Shown: positions 8,200 to 17,297, counted from the stretch's first letter. The stretch: 35,157 nucleotides of DNA from Alistipes sp. (GCA_017474235.1 JAFVIB010000027.1:1-35157); one strand, 5' to 3'. Made by a program: numbers and translations. Notes: a model not told the origin generated them from the sequence alone.

Positions 8200-8215
8200 A
8201 ATTTTACTACCTTAG
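8186..8215 (+). promoter_or_regulatory. Possible promoter of the MscS gene
   Basis: TTCG (8186-8189), 18 bases, then TACCTTAG (8208-8215), one mismatch from the -7 consensus in each box. The ATG follows 25 bases later. It overlaps the divergent GH3 promoter, so the two genes may influence each other. Confidence 0.45.
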
Positions 8216-8240
8216 CGCCCAAATTAAACGCTAATAAAAT

Positions 8241-9170
8241 ATGAAGTTACTACTACAATCTGCCGAAGATGCTGCAAAAGTTGTTGAGAATCTGATAGTT
8301 CCGGATAGCGTTCAGAAGGCTCAACTTGCGGAAACGGTCAATAAACTCATAAATACCGACTATAATCAGCTCTTTAATGATTTGATATCGCAGGCGATGT
8401 GGATTGCTTTGAAAATCGCCCTTGCCTTTGCTATCTATATGGTCGGAAAGTGGCTTACAAAGTGGCTTATCCGCATTATGGATCGCTCATTTGATCGCCG
8501 CAATGTAGATGCATCACTCCGCTCATTCTTGCGTAGCTTTGTGAAGGCTGTGATGACCATTCTTGTAGTTTTGGCAGCTATTCAGACACTGGGTATTAAT
8601 ACAACCTCATTTGTGGCGATATTTGCCTCTGCGGGTTTGGCAATAGGTATGGCGTTGAGTGGAACGCTTCAGAATTTTGCCGGTGGTGTGATACTTCTTC
8701 TGCTCCGTCCTTATCGCGTGGGAGACTTTATTACAGCGCAGGGTCAGTCGGGTACGGTGAAGTCTATCGGACTCTTCTCTACGCAGCTCAGTACAGGCGA
8801 TAATCGCACAATTTATGTTCCAAATAGCGCAATTTCAACCTCTATTGTAGATAACTACTCACAGGCTGAGGCGCGTCGTGTAGAGTGGAATATAGCTATC
8901 AGCTATGGCGACGACTTTGATGTTGCTCGTCGTGAGATTTTGGCAATGCTTGAGGCTGATAGCCGTGTTCTCAAAGAGCCGGCTGAGCCGATGGTTGCCC
9001 TGAAGGAGTTGGGTAATAGTGCAGTAGTGGTTGTTGCTCGTTGTTGGACCGCAAATAGCGACTATTGGTCTCTTACATTCGATATTAATGAGAAGATATA
9101 CAAGGAGTTACCACTAAAGGGTATAAACTTCCCATATCCACAACTTGATGTACATATTAAACAAAATTAG
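8241..9170 (+). CDS. MscS-family mechanosensitive channel
   Basis: 309 residues. An N-terminal amphipathic region (about 1-45) is followed by three membrane segments near 48-68, 90-110 and 120-150. The third contains the pore-lining pattern FASAGLAIGMALSG followed by QNFAGGVILLLLRPYRVGDF, diagnostic of MscS. The C-terminal beta and alpha/beta cytoplasmic domains follow (about 165-305). The length matches small MscS channels (E. coli MscS 286). It opens under membrane tension to release solutes during hypo-osmotic shock. The DUF5606 gene follows after nine bases and is probably cotranscribed. Confidence 0.93.
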   Translation: MKLLLQSAEDAAKVVENLIVPDSVQKAQLAETVNKLINTDYNQLFNDLISQAMWIALKIALAFAIYMVGKWLTKWLIRIMDRSFDRRNVDASLRSFLRSFVKAVMTILVVLAAIQTLGINTTSFVAIFASAGLAIGMALSGTLQNFAGGVILLLLRPYRVGDFITAQGQSGTVKSIGLFSTQLSTGDNRTIYVPNSAISTSIVDNYSQAEARRVEWNIAISYGDDFDVARREILAMLEADSRVLKEPAEPMVALKELGNSAVVVVARCWTANSDYWSLTFDINEKIYKELPLKGINFPYPQLDVHIKQN

Positions 9171-9179
9171 AATACTATT

Positions 9180-9581
9180 ATGGAGTTAAAAGACATTTTG
9201 GCGATTTCGGGTCAGCCGGGATTATATCGCTACATTGCGCAGTCGCGTAACGGTTTTATTGTAGAGTCACTTATTGATGGTAAGCGTATCAATGCTACTG
9301 CATCAAGCAGAGTGAGCGCACTTTCAGAGATCTCTATGTTCACAGAGGGTGAGGATATCTCTTTGGCAGAGGTATTTACAAAGATGTTTGCATATACAGA
9401 GGGTAAGCAGGGTCCTTCTCATAAGGAGTCTAATGAGACATTGAAGGAGTTCTTCGGTGCTGTCATTACAGACTATGACCGTGAGCGAGTTCACGCATCT
9501 GATATCAAGAAGGCTGTTACTTGGTTTAACCTGCTTGTAGGTGCTGGTATGACTGAGTTTACACTTCCTGAGGAGGAGTAG
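9180..9581 (+). CDS. DUF5606-like protein
   Basis: 133 residues, with no signal peptide or membrane segment, so cytoplasmic. It begins MELKDILAISGQPGLYRYIAQS, the pattern of the small DUF5606 family conserved in Bacteroidetes, and ends in an acidic LPEEE tail. Residues about 1-55 look like a small beta domain (GLYRYIAQSRNGFIVESL) and about 60-133 are helical. It follows the MscS gene after nine bases and precedes a strong hairpin terminator. The family's function is unknown, and the pairing with MscS may be only positional. Confidence 0.8.
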   Translation: MELKDILAISGQPGLYRYIAQSRNGFIVESLIDGKRINATASSRVSALSEISMFTEGEDISLAEVFTKMFAYTEGKQGPSHKESNETLKEFFGAVITDYDRERVHASDIKKAVTWFNLLVGAGMTEFTLPEEE

Positions 9582-9596
9582 ATAAACCGTGTAACG

Positions 9597-9636
9597 AAAA
9601 AATATATGTCCGAAACCAATCGGACATATATTTTTT
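9597..9636. terminator. Bidirectional intrinsic terminator
   Basis: A 17-bp perfect stem (AAAAAATATATGTCCG and its complement, plus one further pair) has a six-base loop at 9614-9619. The A-run on one arm and T-run on the other make it work in both directions. It separates the plus-strand DUF5606 gene from the convergent DUF5009 gene, and its right arm overlaps the DUF5009 stop codon by two bases. Confidence 0.9.
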
Positions 9637-10747
9637 ATACTTTTAGATATATCTTCTGCCTATCTAAAAACCACAAAAATAACCAACAAACTGCAATATA
9701 ACCTATCGAGATTATAACTGCACCCCAACCTTCAGGCAGATGAGAGGCAAGACCTGAGAAGAAGTATCTTGAAATATTGCCAAATCCGATAAATCGTTGT
9801 GCTAAATAGATAGTTATCGAGTTTACTCCGATAACCTTGAAAAAGTATGTCCAACGAGTATATCCGAGTACATCGATAATGTAGTAGAATAGCGCAAGCA
9901 TACCCACTGAATAGGCACCTGCCGTGAGTACAAAAGCACTGCTCCACAGTGTCTTGTTAATCGGCTGTAATGTGTTCCAAATCAAGCCCGTAGCAAGTAG
10001 TATTACAGCAGATATAGCCAATGTTGCAGCCTTGCGATTTTGGGAGTGGTTGCTCTTTGCCAGATACTCGCCCGTAAAGACTCCGAGCATAGCAGTCACA
10101 ATGGCAGGCAGGGTGCTTAATATACCCTCCGGATCCATCACTCCGCGCCACAAAATATGGTTCGGCATAACTATACGGTCTATGTAGCCTGCTATATTCC
10201 CCTCCTTTGTCCAGACATCTACTCCGACAGCATCGGGCGCAGGAATTGTCAGTAGCAAAGAGTAGCCTATCAGGATGACAGCACTGATAGCAATTCTTAC
10301 TTTCGGCTTGAGATACAGGGTCATCAGTGCTGCGCAAGCCCACGCAATACCTATACGCCCAAGTACACTCGGAAAACGCAGGGTATCAAACTGCATCTTA
10401 AAGAAACCGTTGTAGAGAATACCAAGCACTACGAGTATTGCTGCACGACGGATAATTTTGACAACCATATCCCTCTTTGTAGCCCCTTGCTCCTGCTGTT
10501 TTGCCATAGAGAAGGGTAGGGATACTCCGGCAATAAAGAGAAAGAGCGGAAAGATAGTATCGTGATGGAAAAATCCGTCCCACTCGGCGTGTTTCATCTG
10601 CTGGGCGAACCACTCGGCAACAGCAGAGTCGGGTGCAAGGGATGCTAAAGCAATAATTAGCCCCGAAAGACCCATAATAAATAGCATATCAAACCCTCGC
10701 AAAACATCGAGAGAAAGTAGTCGTTTGTGTCTATTCTGTTTGTTCAT
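9635..10747 (-). CDS. DUF5009 / HGSNAT-like multi-pass membrane protein
   Basis: 370 residues, polytopic, with about ten hydrophobic segments and no cleaved signal. The N-terminus has the family pattern KRLLSLDVLRGFDMLFIMG, followed by the HHDTIFPLFLFIAGVSLPFS segment with conserved His-Asp. These features place it with the heparan-alpha-glucosaminide N-acetyltransferase/NagX-like group (DUF5009). Relatives are thought to move acetyl groups across the membrane onto sugars, and often sit near glycan-use genes. Here it is a single gene with no sugar locus attached. The acceptor is unknown. A -7 box ends only five bases before the ATG. Confidence 0.85.
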   Translation of the reverse strand: MNKQNRHKRLLSLDVLRGFDMLFIMGLSGLIIALASLAPDSAVAEWFAQQMKHAEWDGFFHHDTIFPLFLFIAGVSLPFSMAKQQEQGATKRDMVVKIIRRAAILVVLGILYNGFFKMQFDTLRFPSVLGRIGIAWACAALMTLYLKPKVRIAISAVILIGYSLLLTIPAPDAVGVDVWTKEGNIAGYIDRIVMPNHILWRGVMDPEGILSTLPAIVTAMLGVFTGEYLAKSNHSQNRKAATLAISAVILLATGLIWNTLQPINKTLWSSAFVLTAGAYSVGMLALFYYIIDVLGYTRWTYFFKVIGVNSITIYLAQRFIGFGNISRYFFSGLASHLPEGWGAVIISIGYIAVCWLFLWFLDRQKIYLKV

Positions 10748-10752
10748 AAGAA

Positions 10753-10760
10753 CAAAGATA
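10753..10760 (-). promoter_or_regulatory. -7 box of the DUF5009 gene
   Basis: TATCTTTG on the minus strand, a perfect -7 consensus, but with no clear TTTG at the right distance upstream. It ends five bases before the ATG at 10747, so the transcript would be leaderless or nearly so. Confidence 0.5.
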
Positions 10761-10782
10761 GTGAAAATTGCAAAATAATCAC

Positions 10783-10790
10783 TACATTTG
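10783..10790 (+). promoter_or_regulatory. -7 box of the dedA-argS-obg operon
   Basis: TACATTTG, a perfect -7 match; the -33 box is weak. It lies 32 bases before the ATG at 10823. That supports this start over an upstream in-frame one at 10727, which would lie before the promoter. Confidence 0.6.
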
Positions 10791-10822
10791 CAGCGCGAAA
10801 TGAAAAAATAACGGTTTTCGAT

Positions 10823-11452
10823 ATGGAATCATTGGGATTTATAGAGTGGTGCTTGGAGAATTTGAACTACTGGACAATCACGCTGCTGATGGCTATAGAA
10901 AGTTCATTTATCCCCTTTCCGAGCGAGGTTATAGTACCTCCTGCGGCATATAAGGCAGCTGCATCGGGAGAGATGAATGTTTGGTTGGTTGTATTTTTTG
11001 CAACTATAGGCGCGCTGATAGGTGCGTTTATAAACTACTTTTTGGCTCTGTGGCTCGGAAAACCAATCGTCTATAAGTTTGCAAATAGCAGAATAGGTCA
11101 CATGTGTCTGTTAGATGAGCAGAAGGTTGTTAAGGCAGAGCAGTTTTTTAATCGCTATGGCATTACTGCCACCCTTATCGGTCGTCTTGTTCCGGCTGTG
11201 CGTCAGCTTATATCTATTCCTGCCGGTTTGGCGAAGATGAATATTGCTAAGTTTGCACTCTTTACCGCTATCGGAGCCGGTCTGTGGAATGGAGTGTTGG
11301 CGGCAATGGGTTACTATCTTGAGGCTGTTGTGCCGGAGGAGCAGCTGATAGCGACAGTGACAGAGTATAGCCACGAGATTGGTTATGGAATTATTGCTAT
11401 AGTGGCATTGGCTCTTGCCTTTGTTATCTACAAGGGAGTGAAGAAAAATTAA
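10823..11452 (+). CDS. DedA-family membrane protein
   Basis: 209 residues from ATG 10823. An in-frame extension to 10727 was rejected because it would precede the promoter and overlap the divergent DUF5009 start. The family signature is present: ESSFIPFPSEVIVPPAAY near the N-terminus, and RLVPAVRQLISIPAGLAKM in the middle, matching the conserved DedA arginine motif. Five or so hydrophobic segments follow the SNARE-associated (VTT-type) fold. DedA proteins help recycle membrane lipid carriers such as undecaprenyl phosphate and keep the proton gradient. The gene is 11 bases upstream of argS and probably cotranscribed. Confidence 0.9.
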   Translation: MESLGFIEWCLENLNYWTITLLMAIESSFIPFPSEVIVPPAAYKAAASGEMNVWLVVFFATIGALIGAFINYFLALWLGKPIVYKFANSRIGHMCLLDEQKVVKAEQFFNRYGITATLIGRLVPAVRQLISIPAGLAKMNIAKFALFTAIGAGLWNGVLAAMGYYLEAVVPEEQLIATVTEYSHEIGYGIIAIVALALAFVIYKGVKKN

Positions 11453-11463
11453 AAAATAGAGAT

Positions 11464-13242
11464 ATGAATATCGACAAGTACATTTCAGAAGTTGTAGCAT
11501 CCGTAGTAACGGAGCTGTATGGTCAGGTTGCACCTACTCAAATTCAGATACAGAAGACCCGTAAGGAGTTTGAGGGCGACTACACATTAGTAACTTTCCC
11601 GCTGCTTAAGCTCTCAAGAAAATCTCCGGAGGCTACTGCCACAGAGATTGGCGAGAAGTTGGTGGCAGCAAGTGGCGATGTGAGCGCATTTAATGTTATC
11701 AAGGGCTTTTTGAACATCTCGCTCTCTGCGGCTTTTTGGCAGGCTCGCTTTGCAGAGATTGTTGCAGTAGAGAATTATGGTGTTGCAGAGCCGACAGGCA
11801 AGACAATTATGGTTGAGTACTCTTCGCCAAATACAAATAAGCCGCTTCACTTGGGTCATATCAGAAATAATCTGCTCGGATACTCTGTATCGCAGATTCT
11901 TGCTGCAAATGGACATAAGGTAATCAAGGCAAACCTTGTAAATGACCGCGGTATCCATATCTGCAAGTCTATGGTTGCTTGGCAGCGTTATGGTAATGGC
12001 GCAACTCCTCAGAGTACCGGCATCAAGGGCGACCACCTTGTTGGCGACTACTATGTTGAGTTTGATAAGCACTACAAGGCAGAGATTGCCGAGCTTGTTG
12101 CCGGAGGTATGAGTGAGGATGAGGCTAAAAAGTCGGCTCCTATTCTGCTTGAGGCGCAGGAGATGTTGCGTAAGTGGGAGGCTAAGGATGAGGCTGTGCG
12201 TACACTTTGGCAGACTATGAATGGCTGGGTATATGAGGGCTTTGATGTTACTTATAAGGCTTTGGGTGTCGATTTTGACAAGGTTTATTATGAGAGTCAG
12301 ACCTACCTGCTCGGTAAGAGTATCGTTTCAGAGGGTCTTGAGAAGGGCATCTTCTTCAAGAAGGAGGATGGCTCGGTGTGGATTGACCTTACAGCCGACG
12401 GTCTTGATCAGAAGTTGCTGCTTCGTGGCGATGGTACTTCGGTATATATGACTCAGGACTTGGGTACAGCTCTTCAGCGATTTGAGCAGAATAACCTTGA
12501 CGGTATCACTTATGTAGTGGGTAATGAGCAGAACTACCACTTCCAAGTTCTCAAGTTGGTGCTTAAGAAGTTGGGCTACGAGTGGAGTGATGATATCTAC
12601 CACCTCTCTTACGGTATGGTTGAGCTTCCTGAGGGTAAGATGAAGTCTCGCGAGGGTACTGTGGTTGATGCTGATGACCTTGTAGAGAAGATGATCTCTA
12701 CAGCACGCGAGATGAGCGCAGAGCTTGGTAAACTCGAGGGTTGTACAGATGAGGAGGCAGATAAGATTTGCGCTATGATTGGTCTTGGCGCGCTGAAATA
12801 CTTTATCCTCAAGGTTGATCCGAAGAAGACAATGCTCTTTGACCCACGCGAGAGTATCGACTTTAACGGCAATACCGGTCCATTTATCCAATACACACAC
12901 GCTCGTATCTGCTCAGTGCTGCGTAAGGCTGAGGAGCAGGGTATAGATTATAGTGGCAATGTCGTTGCAGAGTATCTGCCGGAGGAGGTAGAGATTGTTA
13001 AGAGCCTCTGTGACTATCCACAGACCGTTGCTGCGGCTGGCGAGGCTTTCGCACCGTCTATGATTGCAGCCTATACATACGAGTTGTGTAAGATGTTTAA
13101 CGGTTACTATCACGACCACTCAATACTTCGTGAGAGCGACGAGAATACAAAGCGTATGCGTCTGCAACTTGCTTCTGTTGTTGCGCGCACTATCCGTACA
13201 GGTATGGCTCTGCTCGGTATTGAGGTTCCGGAGAGAATGTAG
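11464..13242 (+). CDS. argS: Arginyl-tRNA synthetase
   Basis: 592 residues, normal for bacterial ArgRS. It charges tRNA-Arg with arginine in the cytoplasm. An N-terminal Arg-specific domain (about 1-110) precedes the class I catalytic core. The HIGH motif is HLGH at 129-132, in SPNTNKPLHLGHIRNN. The KMSKS-like motif is KMKSREG at 392-398. The C-terminal anticodon-binding DALR domain (about 470-592) ends in ARTIRTGMALLGIEVPERM, typical of the family. It lies between the dedA-like gene (11 bases) and obg (19 bases). No T-box or other leader is visible. Confidence 0.97.
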   Translation: MNIDKYISEVVASVVTELYGQVAPTQIQIQKTRKEFEGDYTLVTFPLLKLSRKSPEATATEIGEKLVAASGDVSAFNVIKGFLNISLSAAFWQARFAEIVAVENYGVAEPTGKTIMVEYSSPNTNKPLHLGHIRNNLLGYSVSQILAANGHKVIKANLVNDRGIHICKSMVAWQRYGNGATPQSTGIKGDHLVGDYYVEFDKHYKAEIAELVAGGMSEDEAKKSAPILLEAQEMLRKWEAKDEAVRTLWQTMNGWVYEGFDVTYKALGVDFDKVYYESQTYLLGKSIVSEGLEKGIFFKKEDGSVWIDLTADGLDQKLLLRGDGTSVYMTQDLGTALQRFEQNNLDGITYVVGNEQNYHFQVLKLVLKKLGYEWSDDIYHLSYGMVELPEGKMKSREGTVVDADDLVEKMISTAREMSAELGKLEGCTDEEADKICAMIGLGALKYFILKVDPKKTMLFDPRESIDFNGNTGPFIQYTHARICSVLRKAEEQGIDYSGNVVAEYLPEEVEIVKSLCDYPQTVAAAGEAFAPSMIAAYTYELCKMFNGYYHDHSILRESDENTKRMRLQLASVVARTIRTGMALLGIEVPERM

Positions 13243-13261
13243 TTGCCCTAAATAGACAATT

Positions 13262-14275
13262 ATGGCAGGTTCAAATTTTGTTGATTATGTAAAGATATTT
13301 GCGCGCTCCGGACACGGTGGCGCGGGCTCGGCACACTTCCGCCGTGAGAAGTTTGTTGCCTTCGGTGGTCCGGATGGCGGCGATGGCGGTAAGGGTGGCA
13401 GCATCATTCTTAAGGGCGACAGCCAATATTGGACTCTTATACACCTGAAGTACCAGCGACACCAATTTGCAGAGGATGGTCAGTGTGGCTCGGGCGCTCG
13501 TTCAAGCGGTAAGGATGCTAAAGATATTGTTATCCCTGTGCCGCTGGGTACTGTCGCACGCCGCGTTGTCGAGACTGAGGATGGCGAGACTGAGCTACAG
13601 TATGTAGGCGAGGTTACTGCCGATGGCGAGGAGCTGGTGCTGCTTAAGGGCGGTCGCGGAGGTCTTGGTAATTGGCACTTCAAGACGGCTACAAACCAAG
13701 CACCGCGCTATGCACAACCCGGCGAGGAGGGCGACGAAGGTGCATTTATCCTCGAGCTGAAGGTGCTGGCAGATGTGGGTCTTGTAGGCTTTCCAAATGC
13801 CGGAAAGAGTACTCTGCTCTCTGTTGTCTCGGCTGCAAAACCAAAGATTGCATCGTACGCCTTTACAACGCTTGAGCCAAACCTCGGTATTGTCGAGGTG
13901 CGTGATGGTCATTCGTTTGTTATGGCAGATATACCGGGTATTATCGAGGGCGCACACGAGGGTAAGGGTATCGGTACACGATTCCTTCGTCATATCGAGC
14001 GAAACTCCCTGCTGCTCTTTATGATAGCGGCAGATAGCGATAATATCGCCGAGGACTATAAGGTACTGCTCGGAGAGCTTACGCAGTATAACCCCGAACT
14101 GCTCGATAAACAGCGAATTTTGGCTGTCACAAAGTGCGATATGCTCGATGAAGAGCTTATTGAGCAGATGAAATCAGAACTTCCCGAGGGTATCGAGACA
14201 ATCTTTATATCCTCTGTCGCCGGTCTTAATATCCAACGCCTCAAAGACCGCCTTTGGGAGATGCTTCAAGCATAA
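13262..14275 (+). CDS. obg: GTPase Obg (CgtA)
   Basis: 337 residues. The glycine-rich N-terminal Obg fold (about 1-160, [21 protein letters not shown]) precedes the GTPase domain. G1 is GFPNAGKST (176-184), G3 is DIPG followed by [12 protein letters not shown], and G4 is TKCD. The protein ends after the G domain (about 337), so it lacks the variable C-terminal extension found in some Obg proteins. Obg binds the large ribosomal subunit and acts in its assembly and in stress control. The gene is the last of the dedA-argS-obg unit and is followed by a long hairpin. Confidence 0.97.
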   Translation: MAGSNFVDYVKIFARSGHGGAGSAHFRREKFVAFGGPDGGDGGKGGSIILKGDSQYWTLIHLKYQRHQFAEDGQCGSGARSSGKDAKDIVIPVPLGTVARRVVETEDGETELQYVGEVTADGEELVLLKGGRGGLGNWHFKTATNQAPRYAQPGEEGDEGAFILELKVLADVGLVGFPNAGKSTLLSVVSAAKPKIASYAFTTLEPNLGIVEVRDGHSFVMADIPGIIEGAHEGKGIGTRFLRHIERNSLLLFMIAADSDNIAEDYKVLLGELTQYNPELLDKQRILAVTKCDMLDEELIEQMKSELPEGIETIFISSVAGLNIQRLKDRLWEMLQA

Positions 14276-14288
14276 CACATACTACTAT

Positions 14289-14334
14289 AAACCAATACAG
14301 GCGTATGCATTAGAGCATATGCCTGTATTGGTTT
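14289..14334. terminator. 20-bp hairpin between convergent genes
   Basis: Arms 14289-14308 and 14315-14334 pair over 20 bp with one G-T pair and a six-base loop. It sits between obg (plus) and potD (minus), 13 bases after the obg stop. Neither side has a clear U-tract, so it is either a non-canonical bidirectional terminator or a 3'-end stabiliser. Confidence 0.7.
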
Positions 14335-14393
14335 ACTAAAGAGGTATTGAGTAATATCGTATATAAGTTTGTTTATAGCATACAATTTTTTGA

Positions 14394-15704
14394 CTATTTG
14401 CGGCGGCGGTGCAGTCGTCTTGCATGTCGGCGGTGTTTGATGATTTTGCGGCGGATACCGAGGATGAACATCATCAGCAGGGTAATGCCGATAACAATCA
14501 GCACCCACGGCTTGACAACCTCGCCCTTGACTCTTGCCCACATCTCGAGCATCTGTTCTGTTCTTTCGCCCGAGTCGTGCATCATCGCGCAGCGTTCAAT
14601 GACCTTGCGGTCGGGGTACTGCACAGCGTCAATCTTTACCGACTCTGCCCCCTGACCAAAGAAGTAACTTGCATCGACGCTATTCTCAAGGCTGTCATCA
14701 ATCTTCGCCTCAAGCACCTCCGGCGTTGCCACTGCGCTGACATAGCCGATAGCGTCCATATTTCGCAAGGCGATATCGCTACGGCACATAAAGTTGATAA
14801 AGTAGCGTGCAGCCTTGATATTCTTTGCATATTTAGGTATTACCCAGCCGTCAAACCATACATTACTGCCCTCATCAGGTACATAGTAGTCGAGTGTTAC
14901 GCCCACATCGGCAGCCTCCTCGATAGCCCACACGGCGTCGCCACTCCAAGTGAGGTTGATATAAGCCTTCTCCTTTGTCATCATCTCCTTGCCAAAGTCA
15001 GCCTCCCAGCCGGCAACGAGCTGTTTTGCCTGCTTAAGAAAGCTCTCGACAAGGGCGATAGACTCATCCGAGGCGTCGTACATAACCTCGTCCATAGTAA
15101 CCTCGCCGCGGTCGATGGCATCGCGCTTGAGATAGACCAAAATAGGACCATAGACATCACGGAAGGCATCTTTGATAAATATCTTCTTACGGAACTGCTC
15201 ATTATGCAACACTGACCAAGACGCCGCCTGCTCGGCTGTTACATATTTGGTATTATAGAGCAGACCCGTTGTACCCCACATATAACCTACGGCATAATCA
15301 TTAGCATTTTTGCCTGAGCCGTCAATCATATTAAAGCGGTCGATAATATATGGAGAGATATTGCTGTCAATATAGTTTGGAGTAGTGCCAAAATCTCTAT
15401 CTATAGGCAGCAGCAGGTCGTTCCTGAGCATACGCTCGATAATATACTCAGAGGGGCATACAACATCAAAATCCTCTTTGCCTCGCTCGATTTTGGCAAG
15501 CATAATCTCGTTAATGTCAAAGAGTTGGTAGATAACCTCCACCTCTTCGCCCGTCTGCTCCTTATACCACTCTTGAAACTCGGTCAGAACATCTTCGTCG
15601 ATATAGTCTGCCCAATTATAGATCTTGAGTGTATGTTCACGGTCGGCAGCGGTAGTGCCGAATGCAACCACAAGGGCTGCAAAAAGAGTTAAGAGTCTTT
15701 TCAT
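14394..15704 (-). CDS. potD: Polyamine-binding protein PotD with C-terminal membrane anchor
   Basis: 436 residues from ATG 15704; a longer frame back to 15782 overlaps potC and was rejected. A signal peptide (about 1-20) precedes the periplasmic binding fold (TLKIYNWADYIDEDVL, then CPSEYIIERM, VGYMWGTTGLLYN and YVPDEGSNVWFDGW), matching the spermidine/putrescine-binding PotD family. It is longer than E. coli PotD (348). The extra C-terminus has a hydrophobic segment at about 399-417 followed by a 19-residue tail with 12 Lys/Arg and 3 His. The positive-inside rule places that tail in the cytoplasm, so the receptor would be tethered to the inner membrane. Last gene of the pot operon, starting one base after the potC stop. 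Confidence 0.92.
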   Translation of the reverse strand: MKRLLTLFAALVVAFGTTAADREHTLKIYNWADYIDEDVLTEFQEWYKEQTGEEVEVIYQLFDINEIMLAKIERGKEDFDVVCPSEYIIERMLRNDLLLPIDRDFGTTPNYIDSNISPYIIDRFNMIDGSGKNANDYAVGYMWGTTGLLYNTKYVTAEQAASWSVLHNEQFRKKIFIKDAFRDVYGPILVYLKRDAIDRGEVTMDEVMYDASDESIALVESFLKQAKQLVAGWEADFGKEMMTKEKAYINLTWSGDAVWAIEEAADVGVTLDYYVPDEGSNVWFDGWVIPKYAKNIKAARYFINFMCRSDIALRNMDAIGYVSAVATPEVLEAKIDDSLENSVDASYFFGQGAESVKIDAVQYPDRKVIERCAMMHDSGERTEQMLEMWARVKGEVVKPWVLIVIGITLLMMFILGIRRKIIKHRRHARRLHRRRK

Positions 15705-15705
15705 C

Positions 15706-16506
15706 CTAAATATTCTCCTGTTTACGGGCTGCGCGGCGTGCGCGAACATTGATAATAATGAGTAGTAACAGTACTGTGACAAAGATAATGGTCGATAGAG
15801 GTCTAAGCTCCGGAGTCAGACCACCCTTGCGGGCATCGGCATAGATAAATGTCGAGAGGGTCTCAAGTCCCTGATTGCCGATTGTGAAAATAGTCACTGC
15901 AAAGTCGTCAATAGAGAGGGTAAAGGCGAGGATAAATCCTGAAATCATACCCGGGCGAATCTCCGGAATGATAACCTTGCGTAGTGCCTGAAACGGTGTA
16001 GCACCAAGGTCAAGAGCCGCCTCATAGATATTTGGATTCATCTGCTGCAGTCGCGGCATAACACTCAGCACAACATAAGGTGTACAGAAGGCAATATGGG
16101 CAAGCACAACGGTTGCATAACCCTGTGTAACACCAAGGCTGACAAAGAGCAAAAACAGCGAGATACCTGTAATAATATCGGGATTGAGCATCGGGATATT
16201 ATTGAGGAATGTTATTGCCTGACGCTTTCTGCCACGCATATTATGTATGCCGATAGCTGCAATACTGCCCAAAATAGTCGATACCGCTGCTGCAATAAGT
16301 GCTATGGTAAATGTATTCTCAATAGCATCAAGCAGGCTATGGCGCACACCTCCCGAAAAGAGTGATGTGTAGAGCTTAGTCGAAAAGCCTGTCCAGTTGC
16401 CAAGTACCTTAGCCTCTGTAAAAGAGAATATGCCGATAATTATAATCGGAGCATAGAGCAGTGCAAGTAGCAGCCAGAGGTATGTCTGTGCAAAAAACTT
16501 CTTCAT
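15706..16506 (-). CDS. potC: Polyamine ABC transporter permease PotC
   Basis: 266 residues with six membrane segments. The EAA loop that docks with the ATPase is EAALDLGATPFQALRKVIIP, followed by PGMISGFILAF. It forms the transmembrane channel with PotB. Its ATG shares one base with the potB stop (TAATG), so the two are translationally coupled. PotC rather than PotB is assigned from gene order and the DDFAVTIFTIG segment typical of PotC. Confidence 0.93.
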   Translation of the reverse strand: MKKFFAQTYLWLLLALLYAPIIIIGIFSFTEAKVLGNWTGFSTKLYTSLFSGGVRHSLLDAIENTFTIALIAAAVSTILGSIAAIGIHNMRGRKRQAITFLNNIPMLNPDIITGISLFLLFVSLGVTQGYATVVLAHIAFCTPYVVLSVMPRLQQMNPNIYEAALDLGATPFQALRKVIIPEIRPGMISGFILAFTLSIDDFAVTIFTIGNQGLETLSTFIYADARKGGLTPELRPLSTIIFVTVLLLLIIINVRARRAARKQENI

Positions 16507-17294
16507 TATATCAGTCCTCCCTCATTTTGAGACTGCTCGTCGCTGTCAGAGAAGAGCGAAGTGACTCCTATAATGACAAGCATAATAAGCGACAGCGCAG
16601 CACCGTAGTTCCACATTCCGTTATTGATATTCTCCTGAATAGTTGTACCGAAGAGTTTGATATTATTCATAGTAAGCAACTCTGCAATGGCAAAGGTCGA
16701 TATAGTCGGCATAAATACCATCATAATACCGCTTGTAACGCCCGGCAGAGAGAGTGGCACTGTGACCTTCCAAAATACAGTACTCGGCTTTGCTCCCAAA
16801 TCCTCTGCCGCCTCGATGAGCGAGTGGTCCATCTTCTGCAGAGTGTTATAAATAGGGTAGATCATAAACGGCAAAAAGTTATAGACCATACCGAATATCA
16901 AAGCACCCTCGCCAAGTGGAATATGAGCAAAGTCAAAGAGCGCAACCGTAGCCAGCGTACGCACAAGAATATTAATCCACATAGGCAGTATGAACAACAT
17001 AACGGTTGTCTGCGAGCGGTTGAGATTCTTGTTGCTCAAAATATATGCTGCCGGATATCCGAGCAGGATACAGAGAAATGTTGTCACAAGTGCGATACCT
17101 ATTGAGTATATAAAGGTATTGACAGCCTCCGGTTGGGTTATAAACTTCTCAAAGTTGAGCAGGGATAACTCACCTTGATTGTTTGTAAATGCAAAGATGA
17201 CAATCAAGACCAAAGGCAGTGCCACAAAGACCCCTAAGAACAGAGCGTATGGCAGTGCCCAAGTTGAGCGGCGTGAAAAAATAGATACTTTCAT
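16506..17294 (-). CDS. potB: Polyamine ABC transporter permease PotB
   Basis: 262 residues with six membrane segments. The EAA loop is EAAEDLGAKPSTVFWKVTVP, followed by LSLPGVTSGIMMVF. The NILVRTLATVALF and GMVYNFLPFMIYPIYN segments are typical of PotB-type permeases. It pairs with PotC in the inner membrane. The start lies three bases after the potA stop and the end overlaps potC by one base. Confidence 0.93.
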   Translation of the reverse strand: MKVSIFSRRSTWALPYALFLGVFVALPLVLIVIFAFTNNQGELSLLNFEKFITQPEAVNTFIYSIGIALVTTFLCILLGYPAAYILSNKNLNRSQTTVMLFILPMWINILVRTLATVALFDFAHIPLGEGALIFGMVYNFLPFMIYPIYNTLQKMDHSLIEAAEDLGAKPSTVFWKVTVPLSLPGVTSGIMMVFMPTISTFAIAELLTMNNIKLFGTTIQENINNGMWNYGAALSLIMLVIIGVTSLFSDSDEQSQNEGGLI

Positions 17295-17297
17295 CGG

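Noticed and set aside
10727-10822. N-terminal extension of the DedA protein
   Set aside because: It would start upstream of the -7 box at 10783-10790 and overlap the divergent DUF5009 start; the DedA fold begins after ATG 10823.
12328-12900. 190-codon open frame antisense to argS
   Set aside because: argS carries the HLGH and KMKSREG motifs in this region; the antisense frame is a by-product of its codon use.
14409-15215. 268-codon open frame antisense to potD
   Set aside because: It lies fully inside a well-supported gene, has no promoter and gives a Cys/His-rich translation typical of a reverse-strand shadow.
15705-15782. N-terminal extension of PotD
   Set aside because: It overlaps the potC coding region, and the internal ATG at 15704 gives a proper signal peptide.
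16461-17105. 214-codon open frame antisense to potB
   Set aside because: The opposite strand encodes a clear permease with an EAA loop; the antisense product is compositionally odd, with no recognisable domain.
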